The translations under genes were made by a program, and so were the position numbers. This document shows, piece after piece, positions 1-6,024 of a stretch of DNA of 7,883 nucleotides. The notes below the pieces were generated by a model. The model saw nothing but the letters and a program-made list of their open reading frames with translations. It was not told the origin of the DNA and made no database searches. The stretch lies in the NCBI GenBank assembly GCA_030688705.1, contig JAUYJH010000079.1, positions 1-7,883 on the forward strand. Direction: 5' to 3'. Within the stretch, counting starts at the first letter, position 1. Each line of letters starts with the position of its first letter. The DNA comes from Deltaproteobacteria bacterium. GTDB taxonomy: Bacteria; UBA10199; SPLOWO2-01-44-7.

Positions 1-15
1 CAATTATAGCAACCC

Positions 16-44
16 TTGACAGAAAGGCCAAAAACTGCTAGTAT
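16..44 (+). promoter_or_regulatory. Sigma70-type promoter of the histidine phosphatase gene
   Basis: A perfect -35 box TTGACA (16-21) is followed after exactly 17 bp by TAGTAT (39-44), a 4 of 6 match to the -10 consensus; an overlapping TATATA lies 2 bp further on. Transcription should start near position 51, leaving a leader of about 45 nt before the ATG at 96. No operator is obvious in it, so expression is probably constitutive. Confidence 0.75.
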
Positions 45-84
45 ATAGGGCTAAAATAAAAGCTCGAAAAAATTTCCAAATCCT

Positions 85-90
85 TAGGAG
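85..90 (+). promoter_or_regulatory. Shine-Dalgarno of the histidine phosphatase
   Basis: AGGAGG lies 5 nt before the ATG at 96. It is the strongest ribosome binding site in the window and settles the start of that gene. Confidence 0.8.
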
Positions 91-95
91 GGATT

Positions 96-719
96 ATGAA
101 ACAACTGTTGTTATTTAGACACTCAATCAAGGACGGTCCGATGAACACGCTCGGCCCAAAGGGCACGAAACTTGCCCGTGAAGTTGGGGAATGGTTAAGA
201 GACACTGAAAGTATTTGGCCACAAAAGGTTTTTCACGGCCCTCTCGTTCGCACAGAGCAGACTGCTCGGGCCTTCGTGGACGGCTTCTTCCAGCATGCGA
301 CAGTCGAAGCCCAACCAAGGTTCATGCCCGCCATCGAGGAGTTCGGGACAGATCAACTCTTCGCCGAAATGGTGGCGCCCGACGGATTCCGTGAAAAGGC
401 CAAAGAGTTGGGCAACTACTATGCGCTGTTTGAACTCCATGACGTTGATACCCTGCGTGGATGGACGGGACACTGCGCCTCGGGGATTCGAAGGGCCTTC
501 GATATGCTCGAAGACGGAGAATGTGGAGTCGCCTTTGGGCACTCCCCCTGCATCGAACTCGCAGTGGCCGGCATCCTGAAATCGACCAGTTCAACGGATA
601 TGCCAGTTGAGTTCACGGCACTTTCGGAAATGCAAGGCATTCTCTTAGAACAAGACGATTTTGGCATCATCCGCCCAGTCCGCAAGATCGCGATGCCGGC
701 CCCGGAGCCCGCGGCCTAG
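96..719 (+). CDS. Histidine phosphatase superfamily protein (SixA/phosphoglycerate-mutase fold)
   Basis: This 207-residue protein belongs to the histidine phosphatase (branch 1) superfamily, whose members remove phosphate through a phosphohistidine intermediate. The N-terminal strand LLLFRHS carries the nucleophile His9 in an RHS variant of the usual RHG motif. Arg52 in LVRTEQTA matches the second phosphate-binding arginine, Glu81 or Glu82 is the likely general acid, and GHS (His149) supplies the second catalytic histidine. There is no signal peptide or membrane segment, so it should be cytosolic. It has its own promoter, a strong ribosome binding site and a terminator, and it converges on the minus-strand cluster. 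The coding sequence looks richer in G and C than its neighbours, and the C-terminus ends in a Pro/Ala-rich tail. The substrate cannot be read from sequence: small phosphoesters and phosphohistidine proteins (as for SixA) are both possible. Confidence 0.85.
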   Translation: MKQLLLFRHSIKDGPMNTLGPKGTKLAREVGEWLRDTESIWPQKVFHGPLVRTEQTARAFVDGFFQHATVEAQPRFMPAIEEFGTDQLFAEMVAPDGFREKAKELGNYYALFELHDVDTLRGWTGHCASGIRRAFDMLEDGECGVAFGHSPCIELAVAGILKSTSSTDMPVEFTALSEMQGILLEQDDFGIIRPVRKIAMPAPEPAA

Positions 720-745
720 AACATCAACCACAGCAACAGTTTTTC

Positions 746-779
746 AAAAGAGCCAAGTTTGGAGGAACTTGGCTCTTTT
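746..779. terminator. Bidirectional intrinsic terminator between convergent genes
   Basis: A 9-bp stem (AGCCAAGTT 751-759 with AACTTGGCT 766-774) encloses a 6-nt loop. It extends outward through G750-C775 and four A-T pairs. A T-run follows on the plus strand (776-780) and the matching A-run (746-749) gives a T-run on the minus strand. It therefore serves the phosphatase gene and also transcripts leaving the 853-2352 gene. Confidence 0.9.
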
Positions 780-801
780 TCGTTTTCCCACAGCAATTCC
801 G

Positions 802-841
802 CATTGTCACATAACTGACGGCCGTCAGTTATGTGACAATG
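802..841. repeat. Perfect 40-bp palindrome with no spacer
   Basis: The left half (802-821, beginning CATTGTCACATAAC and ending TGACGG) is the exact reverse complement of the right half (822-841), with no spacer and no mismatch. The plus strand just downstream is T-rich (842-862) but has no tight T-run, and a good terminator already lies at 746-779. The core CTGACGGCCGTCAG resembles some TetR-type operators, but no promoter or regulator gene lies beside it. It may be a dispersed extragenic palindrome. Function is unknown. Confidence 0.85.
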
Positions 842-852
842 TTATCTTTTTC

Positions 853-2352
853 TTATTTTAATTTTCGAACGACCCCCTTACTCGCATCCACCTCGACCAG
901 GTCCCCGTCCTTGAAAACTCTGGTTGCTATTTTTGTGCCAATAATGCAAGGGATGCCTAATTCGCGCGACACGATTGCCGCATGCGAGGTGATTCCGCCC
1001 TGTTCCGTGACGATTGCGGCGGCTTTTTTCATGATAGGCACCACATCGGGATCAGTTGCCACACTCACCAAAATATCCCTTTTGTTGAATTTGGCCATGT
1101 CTTTTGCGCGGAAAATAATTTTCACCACTCCCTTGGCAAATCCCGGCTGCGCGGTCTGTCCCGTCAGTTCCTTGATATTCTTATCAATTTTTTGAGCCAC
1201 CATGTGCCTAAGCTTCTGCTCCACGCTTCCCAGATATACTTTTTCAAAACCCTCTTCGGTATAAAACACGCAATGTTTTAATCTTGCCGGCAAAATCTTT
1301 TTGTCCAGTTTTTCCTTGAGCAGGGCATCTCGTACTTCCTCTTTGAGCATAAACTGCAACTGGTAACGGCTGATGCCAAGCCTTTTGGCTATTTCTGGGA
1401 GGAGGCTGTGATGGAGCAAATACGCATTGAGCAGCTGGGCGTGCCTGCGGATCAATTTAGAGAGCGCAAAATCCTTGGCATTTTCAAAAAGCCTGCGATA
1501 CAAAGGAGAAATTTTGAGTTTTTTATAAAGCTGGGACTGTTTTTTCTTGACAATTTTGATCCGTCTTTTTTCATTGTTAAGGATTTTTTTCGAGTTACTC
1601 CCTGTTTCTGCCAGTTCAAAGAGCTCCCCTAAATAATGTTTTTGCCCGAAAGGTTCTACATTGCCGGCATAAATGTACCCCAAATGCCCCCATTTCTCGG
1701 CATGTTTGGCCAAATCCTGTTTTAGATCATCCGTTATTTTTTTCGCATTTAAAAATTTTCGATATTTTTCGTAAATATAAAGAAAATCTTCTCGCTCGTC
1801 GGCAACTATGGTTCTCTTTGACGGCGTTGTCAAAACCACGAAGGCTCCCTCGGCTTCTTCTTTGTCCGCGCTGACTGAATACAAATAGCTTTTCAGCTTT
1901 TTCGTAAAATTATTGTGGAACAAATCGACCGCGACCGGAATCCAGCCATAGGTATAAAGTTTGGTGTGGATCTTGTCGTTTTGATCATATAAATTCATCA
2001 GCTCCTTATTGGAATACTTGTGAAGCGGCAGACTGCAAACCTTCTTTACAAAATCGATAAGTTTATAAGACCAGCTGATTATATTTCGGTCGAGTTCCTT
2101 GCCGAAATTTGGCCTTTCGATCAATGCCTTGACAATCGATTCCGCAACCTCAAACGAATTCTTTTCACCTACATAAAAATCCAAAGCAAACCTTTTGTAG
2201 ACTCCCAAAAACTTCTTAAAGGATTTGATGAATCTGTAGCTCTGGTTGTTGGTAAAGAAGCTTCCAGGCACTTGAAAAAAGAAAATATCGCAATCAGGGA
2301 TATGCTCTCCCAAAAGCCATTTATCTTTTTCAAACAAATATTTTGGCATCAT
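853..2352 (-). CDS. Helical domain plus C-terminal PEP-utilizer swivelling phosphohistidine domain (stand-alone carrier subunit, paralogue 1)
   Basis: In this 499-residue protein, about residues 395-499 form the mobile phosphohistidine domain of PEP synthase, PPDK and rifampin phosphotransferase. The diagnostic stretch is GGITSHAAIVSRELGIP, with acceptor His457, followed by the GDLVEVDA strand. Residues 1 to about 390 are mostly helical and lysine-rich. They include WGHLGYIYAG near the middle and, around 310-345, an Arg-rich helix plus IAKRLGISRYQLQFML, resembling the linker helices ahead of the swivel domain in dikinases. There is neither an ATP-grasp domain nor a PEP/pyruvate TIM barrel, so it cannot be a complete dikinase; the kinase at 5032-5973 is the natural partner. 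The start is Met-Met at 2352/2349, preceded by GAGG (2361-2358), which lies inside a relic of another swivel gene. A role as phosphate carrier or acceptor is inferred, and the final substrate is unknown. Confidence 0.82.
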   Translation of the reverse strand: MMPKYLFEKDKWLLGEHIPDCDIFFFQVPGSFFTNNQSYRFIKSFKKFLGVYKRFALDFYVGEKNSFEVAESIVKALIERPNFGKELDRNIISWSYKLIDFVKKVCSLPLHKYSNKELMNLYDQNDKIHTKLYTYGWIPVAVDLFHNNFTKKLKSYLYSVSADKEEAEGAFVVLTTPSKRTIVADEREDFLYIYEKYRKFLNAKKITDDLKQDLAKHAEKWGHLGYIYAGNVEPFGQKHYLGELFELAETGSNSKKILNNEKRRIKIVKKKQSQLYKKLKISPLYRRLFENAKDFALSKLIRRHAQLLNAYLLHHSLLPEIAKRLGISRYQLQFMLKEEVRDALLKEKLDKKILPARLKHCVFYTEEGFEKVYLGSVEQKLRHMVAQKIDKNIKELTGQTAQPGFAKGVVKIIFRAKDMAKFNKRDILVSVATDPDVVPIMKKAAAIVTEQGGITSHAAIVSRELGIPCIIGTKIATRVFKDGDLVEVDASKGVVRKLK

Positions 2353-2403
2353 ATCTTCCTCACCATTCCTTTATTCGCATCTACCCCAAATCGCCGTCTT
2401 TGG
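2349..2403 (-). pseudogene. Relic of the 3' end of a third swivel-domain gene
   Basis: Read on the minus strand, about 55 bp matches the last codons of both swivel-domain genes: CAAAGACGGCGATTTGG, then a 4-nt deletion relative to the 2988-4376 gene, then GTAGATGCGAATAAAGGAATG. Protein fragments KDGDL and VDANKGMVRKI can be read in two frames separated by the deletion. The relic ends in TGA that overlaps the ATG of the next gene as ATGA (2352-2349), and it holds that gene's GAGG ribosome binding site, which may be why it survives. Similarity fades upstream of about 2403. It is either the end of a lost paralogue or a degraded partial duplication of the 2988-4376 gene. Confidence 0.7.
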
Positions 2404-2427
2404 AATAATGATTTTTCGTAGATAATT

Positions 2428-2697
2428 TCACTGATAAATCGAATGATCGCCGACGTCAACAAAAAGCACCGTGTTTTTATCAATAAACTTGAAAACGATG
2501 CGGTGCTTGCGGGTTATTGAAAAGGACCAAACATCCCGGTACTTTCCCTTTAACTTATGGGTTTTTAAGTGAGGATGGAAGCGGTCTTTTCGAAAGATTG
2601 CTTCCTTGGTCTTTACCTCTTCGCGAAGTTCTGGGGGAAGTTTTTTTAAGGAACGCAAAAATACAGAGGATTGAAAAATCCTTTCGACAGGATTCAT
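2428..2697 (-). CDS. Type II toxin, RelE/ParE superfamily (YafQ/StbE-like)
   Basis: This 89-residue protein has the compact RelE/ParE fold pattern. An N-terminal helix pair (FLRSLKKLPPELREEVKTKEAIF, about 13-35) leads into HKLKGKYRDVWSFSI, then the strands HRIVFKF and TVLFVDVGDHSIY. LKG-x-W-SF-I, R-I-F and the final D-x-G-x-H-x-x-Y are the usual RelE/StbE signatures. His47, His65 and His85 are candidate catalytic residues by analogy with YafQ-type ribosome-dependent mRNA interferases; ParE-like gyrase inhibition cannot be excluded. The ATG overlaps the antitoxin stop by 4 nt (ATGA), implying coupled translation. It is full length with no disruption, so probably functional. Confidence 0.88.
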   Translation of the reverse strand: MNPVERIFQSSVFLRSLKKLPPELREEVKTKEAIFRKDRFHPHLKTHKLKGKYRDVWSFSITRKHRIVFKFIDKNTVLFVDVGDHSIYQ

Positions 2698-2930
2698 TTC
2701 TTTCTCATCAACGCGACCAATCCGCCCTTTGGTAAAAGCTTGGCCTTTCCCGTTCGAAACTCTTCTTCCGCGATCCTGATCGCTTCATCAAGCTGAACTT
2801 CTTCCAGATAATTTCGCAAAGCGGTGCGGAAAAGTTCGGAACGGGTCATATTTTGTTTTCGCGCGAACTTTGCCGACTTCGCGGCCATTGCGGGCGGCAA
2901 AGAAACAGTAATCAAGGCTGTTTTTCTCAT
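2694..2930 (-). CDS. Ribbon-helix-helix antitoxin (CopG/Arc-type) of the RelE-like toxin
   Basis: From the ATG at 2930 this is a 78-residue protein. An in-frame TTG at 2939 would add three residues, but it lies within the operator palindrome, so the ATG is preferred. The N-terminus RKTALITVSLPPAMAAKSAKFARKQNMTRSELFRTALRNYL is a textbook ribbon-helix-helix: one DNA-contacting strand (ALITVSL), a helix, the turn NMTRSE and a second helix. The acidic helix EEVQLDEAIRIAEEEFRTGKAK and the tail are the expected toxin-binding part. It precedes the toxin with a 4-nt overlap. It should neutralise the toxin and repress its own promoter through the palindrome at 2939-2961. No clear Shine-Dalgarno precedes the start. 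Confidence 0.87.
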   Translation of the reverse strand: MRKTALITVSLPPAMAAKSAKFARKQNMTRSELFRTALRNYLEEVQLDEAIRIAEEEFRTGKAKLLPKGGLVALMRKK

Positions 2931-2938
2931 ATAAATCA

Positions 2939-2961
2939 AAGTTAATACTAAGTATTAACTT
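2939..2961. promoter_or_regulatory. Operator palindrome of the toxin-antitoxin operon
   Basis: AAGTTAATACT (2939-2949) and its exact inverse AGTATTAACTT (2951-2961) flank a single central base. The palindrome lies just downstream of the -10 box and over the expected transcription start, a normal place for a ribbon-helix-helix antitoxin to bind and repress. Confidence 0.8.
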
Positions 2962-2962
2962 A

Positions 2963-2991
2963 AATGTAATTCAAAAACAAACTCCTGTCAA
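2963..2991 (-). promoter_or_regulatory. Promoter of the toxin-antitoxin operon
   Basis: On the minus strand TTGACA (2991-2986) is followed by a 17-bp spacer and TACATT (2968-2963), a 4 of 6 match to the -10 consensus. The -35 box contains the TGA stop of the upstream swivel-domain gene (2990-2988). The module thus carries its own promoter inside a cluster transcribed in the same direction and may also drive the 853-2352 gene downstream. Confidence 0.72.
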
Positions 2992-4376
2992 GACCGGTTT
3001 GACTTTGATATTTTGCGGACTATTCCCTTATTCGCGTCTACCTCTACCAAATCACCGTCTTTGAAAACCCGGGTTGCTATTTTTGTACCGACCACACACG
3101 GAATACCCAATTCTCGCGAAACAATTGCCGCGTGGGAGGTCAGACCTCCCTCGTCCGTCACAATTGCCGAGGACATCTGCATTGCCGGAACAAAATCCGG
3201 ATGAGTGGTTATAGCAACTAGTACATTTCCACGCTTCACTTTTTTTAAATCGGCTACACGCAACACTAATTTTACAGTACCCCTTTTGATGCCTTTTGAG
3301 GCCACCAATCCTTTAATTTCACCCCTTAAGCCACTAGTCGCCTTGGTCGTGCTTTTGTTTTGTTCAACAGCTATGTCGTCTCCCTGCCAATACATGACAA
3401 ATCCGTGAGCTCTTTGTTTTACTTTTTTCTCATCTGGTTTTTGATATTTCCCAAGAAACAAAATAATTTCTCCTCTTGTCAACAGTCCTGCCTGTTTTCT
3501 CGTAAAACCTGTGCGGCGTCCGATTTCTGCATAAAGTGGCAGTGACCAATATACACCCATTCTGCGATAAACATCTCTCTGGTCTTTGATAAAAATCAGC
3601 TCGCGAATCAGAACAAAAATTTCTTTTTCAACATCGGATAATTTTGCAATGCGCAGTGCGCTCGCCAAATCCATCTCAACTTTGGATCTTTTCAGCTCGC
3701 GGTAGAAGGTCAATGATTCCTTTTTTGTCCACGGATTATCCTGGACATCCAGGCAGGGCATCCAGGAATACTGCGAGAGTAATTTCGATATAAGACTGCC
3801 ATTCGGTTTTATTCCCAGTTTATACTTTAAAAATCTTAGCTGGTCTTGCAGCTTTAGAATTCCGCTTTTCCTTGCTGGAGAGAGAAGTGCGGCTAAAACC
3901 TTGTCGTAAACGTCCGTCCCAATGCGTTTTCTCACTAAAATGTTTTCGCCTAATTTGGCCGCTAGTTCATTTGTGTAAAAACCCGCCCACACGTAGGCCG
4001 TATATACCAAATATGATTTAAAATATTCTCTATAGAGTCTTTCGAGCTTTTGATTGCTGAATTTTGATAATCCCGCGGATCCAATCCGCTTAGCTGTTTT
4101 GACATATAAACTGCCAAAAAAGTGAAATCGCTTGACGAACCGGCTGATTTTTTCGGGATTCTTTAAGACCTTGGCCAACGCTTTTTGCCACTCACTCCAC
4201 TCGGAGCTTTTGGCGTAAAGAACCTCATTACCTCGTTCCGGCAGGTAATAAGCATCTTTTACCAAGGCAGGCAAATGAGCTTTGACTTCCGGGCCCAGAC
4301 TCCGCATGGCACATTCGCAATATTGCACGCTGTACTCCCTTGACCAAATTCTGTCGTATTTGTGGTTTAATCCCAT
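2988..4376 (-). CDS. Helical domain plus C-terminal PEP-utilizer swivelling phosphohistidine domain (stand-alone carrier subunit, paralogue 2)
   Basis: This 462-residue paralogue of the 853-2352 product has the same design. A helix-rich region of about 350 residues is followed by a mobile phosphohistidine domain (about 353-462) with GGLTSHAAIVSRELGIP and acceptor His415. Its last 53 comparable residues are 45/53 identical to paralogue 1 by eye, while the N-terminal regions are barely alignable. Around 265-320, REL-x8-R-x3-RRMGVYWSLPLYAEIGRRTGF and LTRGEI resemble the linker helices of PEP synthase-like and rifampin phosphotransferase-like proteins. No ATP-grasp or TIM-barrel domain is present. 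The ATG at 4376 overlaps the end of the 101-residue gene by 10 nt, with AAGG just upstream, so the two are probably translationally coupled. It likely receives phosphate from the 5032-5973 kinase; the final acceptor is unknown. Confidence 0.83.
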   Translation of the reverse strand: MGLNHKYDRIWSREYSVQYCECAMRSLGPEVKAHLPALVKDAYYLPERGNEVLYAKSSEWSEWQKALAKVLKNPEKISRFVKRFHFFGSLYVKTAKRIGSAGLSKFSNQKLERLYREYFKSYLVYTAYVWAGFYTNELAAKLGENILVRKRIGTDVYDKVLAALLSPARKSGILKLQDQLRFLKYKLGIKPNGSLISKLLSQYSWMPCLDVQDNPWTKKESLTFYRELKRSKVEMDLASALRIAKLSDVEKEIFVLIRELIFIKDQRDVYRRMGVYWSLPLYAEIGRRTGFTRKQAGLLTRGEIILFLGKYQKPDEKKVKQRAHGFVMYWQGDDIAVEQNKSTTKATSGLRGEIKGLVASKGIKRGTVKLVLRVADLKKVKRGNVLVAITTHPDFVPAMQMSSAIVTDEGGLTSHAAIVSRELGIPCVVGTKIATRVFKDGDLVEVDANKGIVRKISKSNRS

Positions 4377-4672
4377 GTCCTTGCCAAAATAGCGAACGGT
4401 AAAAAGTAGTTTTTCAGTTGCGATTCGCTCGCTCGGTATTCATTGGGTAAAAAAACTTTTGCACATAGGATTTCGCGCAGATAAAGAAGCTCTTTTGCCA
4501 GAGGTTTCTGGGAGTTCTCGTTAATCATCTGATCCAGTAAATCCAAAGCTCTCAAGAGGCAGTTTTTTGTTTGTTCCCCCTCCCCGATTTTCTGCCAATT
4601 CAAAAGCCGCGAAACCTCGGCGCCGACATTCCCCATATCAAAAGCAAATTTTTTGAAATCTTTGTCAACCAT
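4367..4672 (-). CDS. Small conserved-looking helical protein of unknown function
   Basis: I do not recognise a named family for this 101-residue protein. It reads as all-helical: FAFDMGNVGAEVSRLLNWQKIG, then NCLLRALDLLDQMIN, then LAKELLYLREILCAKV, ending NYFLPFAILARTWD. There is no signal peptide or membrane span, and no obvious catalytic motif. It overlaps the DUF5674 gene upstream by 8 nt and the swivel-domain gene downstream by 10 nt, so it is made together with both. A four-helix adaptor or regulator of the kinase and carrier proteins is a guess from position only. The overlaps at both ends argue for a real gene. Confidence 0.75.
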   Translation of the reverse strand: MVDKDFKKFAFDMGNVGAEVSRLLNWQKIGEGEQTKNCLLRALDLLDQMINENSQKPLAKELLYLREILCAKVFLPNEYRASESQLKNYFLPFAILARTWD

Positions 4673-5015
4673 TCCATTGTATTATTTTATTTACAATGCC
4701 GGCTATTTTGCTTCGCAATTCCGCATCGTCAATTTCCATGCTTCTATTTTGACGCGGTCTGATGTTAATTAATGATTCAAATTGAATTCTTCTGTCAGGC
4801 GGCAAATCGGGATAAATATTTATTCCCCAAAGACTCTCCTGGCGGCTTCCCTGCCCAAGCAATTTCTGTTCCGCATCCGCGTGCATCCCGCCGCCTACGG
4901 CCAAAATTTCTTTTTCAACATCCACGACGGCCTTCACCATATCTCCGAAGCTTTCTTTGGCCGCGGCTTGCAATTCTCCCGGCGAAATTTGATCTTTGAT
5001 GACTTTAATTGACAT
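4665..5015 (-). CDS. DUF5674 family protein
   Basis: This 116-residue protein matches what I recall of DUF5674, a small family common in Patescibacteria and some cyanobacteria. The recognisable pieces are FGDMVKAVVDVEKEILAVGGGMHADAE (about 24-50), LLGQGSRQESLWGINIYPDLP, and the block SLINIRPRQNRSMEI with DAELRSKI after it. No biochemical role is established that I know of. The conserved His, Glu, Arg and Asn residues could form a binding site, but that is speculation. AGGA stands 8 nt before the ATG at 5015. The gene follows the ATP-grasp kinase gene by 16 nt and overlaps the next gene by 8 nt, so it is part of the same transcript and a candidate accessory factor. Confidence 0.84.
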   Translation of the reverse strand: MSIKVIKDQISPGELQAAAKESFGDMVKAVVDVEKEILAVGGGMHADAEQKLLGQGSRQESLWGINIYPDLPPDRRIQFESLINIRPRQNRSMEIDDAELRSKIAGIVNKIIQWNG

Positions 5016-5031
5016 AAATTAATCCTAGGCT

Positions 5032-5973
5032 TTATTTAAGAGTAGTTATCGGCCTTGATTGAGTGATATAGAATTTTCCTTTGGCGTATGCCCATTCGAT
5101 GTCTTGGGGATGGCGGTAGTGCTGTTCGATTTTTTTGCAAAGCTTTGCCAGTTCGACTATTTGCCGCCCGGTTAGTTTTTGCTTTCCGCCCGTTTTGGCC
5201 GATAATTTTTTGTGCACATTCTTTGCGCCCGATCTTACAATCGCCATTTTTTGTTCGGAAACGCTGATATCCAAAATTGAAAAATCATCCTTGTGGACCA
5301 CATAAGTATCGGGCGTAATTTGTCCCGAAACAATTGCCTCGCCCAGACCAAACCCCGCCTCAATCACCATTTGATTATAATCCTCTGTAACCGGATGAAC
5401 GGTAAATGCGATGCCCGAAACTTCGGATTGCACCATTTCCTGAACCACGACCGCAACTGACACCGGCTTTTTATGCAATTTCTTTTCAAACCGATAAAAA
5501 ATCGCCCGCGGCGTGAAAAGCGAGGACCAGCATTTCATTACTGACGCGATCAAGTTCTTTTCCGTCACATTCAGATAAGTCTCAAGCTCCCCCGCCCATG
5601 AAGCGACTTTTGAATCCTCGGCTGTGGCTGACGAGCGCACAGCGACAAATCTAGCCTTTAATTTCTTGAATGCTTCCAGAATCTCTCTTTGCAAATCAGC
5701 CGGCATCTTGGATTTGGCGATCATGTCCCGAATCTGCGCCGACGCTTTGTCAACCTCATGAATATCCTCATGGTTGAGCTTTTTGAGTATCGCCTCAATC
5801 TCCGCGTCAAGTTCCGTCTCATTCAAAAATCGGTCAAACGCGCCCGCGACCACGACGAAACCCGGCGGCACAGGAATTTTCGCCCGCGCCATCTCTCCAA
5901 GAGACGCCCCCTTGCCGCCAGCATCTTTGACGCTGTTTTTGTCTATTTTTTTGAAAAACTGAACTAATTTCAT
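5032..5973 (-). CDS. Stand-alone ATP-grasp kinase domain of PEP synthase/PPDK type
   Basis: From the ATG at 5973 this is a 313-residue protein. An upstream in-frame ATG at 6027 was rejected because GAGGG (5983-5979) sits 5 nt before 5973 and the added 18 residues look non-coding. It is the nucleotide-binding domain of PEP synthase, PPDK and rifampin phosphotransferase: GGKGASLGEM (19-28) with the ATP lysine, RSSATAEDS (113-121), AGELETYLNV (127-136), VQEMVQSEVSGIAFTVHP (177-194), EAGFGLGEAIVSGQITPD (205-222), DIEWA (291-295) and QSRPITTL (305-312). It ends at the normal domain border, without swivel or PEP/pyruvate domains, so it is a naturally split enzyme rather than a truncation. Family chemistry is transfer of the ATP beta-phosphate to a swivel-domain histidine. 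The likely recipients are the 853-2352 and 2988-4376 products. Confidence 0.88.
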   Translation of the reverse strand: MKLVQFFKKIDKNSVKDAGGKGASLGEMARAKIPVPPGFVVVAGAFDRFLNETELDAEIEAILKKLNHEDIHEVDKASAQIRDMIAKSKMPADLQREILEAFKKLKARFVAVRSSATAEDSKVASWAGELETYLNVTEKNLIASVMKCWSSLFTPRAIFYRFEKKLHKKPVSVAVVVQEMVQSEVSGIAFTVHPVTEDYNQMVIEAGFGLGEAIVSGQITPDTYVVHKDDFSILDISVSEQKMAIVRSGAKNVHKKLSAKTGGKQKLTGRQIVELAKLCKKIEQHYRHPQDIEWAYAKGKFYITQSRPITTLK

Positions 5974-5978
5974 GTTTG

Positions 5979-5983
5979 CCCTC
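5979..5983 (-). promoter_or_regulatory. Shine-Dalgarno choosing the kinase start
   Basis: GAGGG on the minus strand lies 5 nt ahead of the ATG at 5973. It fixes that start over the in-frame ATG at 6027, which lies within a palindrome. Confidence 0.75.
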
Positions 5984-5989
5984 AAGGAG

Positions 5990-6019
5990 ATTGTACCACG
6001 GCGCCAAGCACATCGTAAA
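5990..6019 (-). promoter_or_regulatory. Probable promoter of the split-kinase cluster
   Basis: On the minus strand TTTACG (6019-6014) stands 18 bp from TACAAT (5995-5990), a 5 of 6 match to the -10 consensus with an upstream TG one base before it (extended -10). The transcript would start near 5983, giving a very short leader. The perfect palindrome at 6025-6054 lies directly upstream. Confidence 0.6.
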
Positions 6020-6024
6020 TTCGA

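Noticed and set aside
802..841. Main terminator of the phosphatase gene
   Set aside because: The hairpin at 746-779 already has an ideal stem, loop and T-run. The palindrome has no loop spacer and only scattered Ts after it.
2349..3070. Target-site duplication from a transposon carrying the toxin-antitoxin pair
   Set aside because: The flanking similarity is about 55 bp with mismatches and a 4-nt gap, and there is no transposase or terminal inverted repeat. Homologous exchange or paralogue decay fits better.
853..5973. An intact PEP synthase or PPDK operon
   Set aside because: The PEP/pyruvate-binding TIM barrel and its motifs are not found in any frame, so a gluconeogenic PEP synthase call would be misleading.
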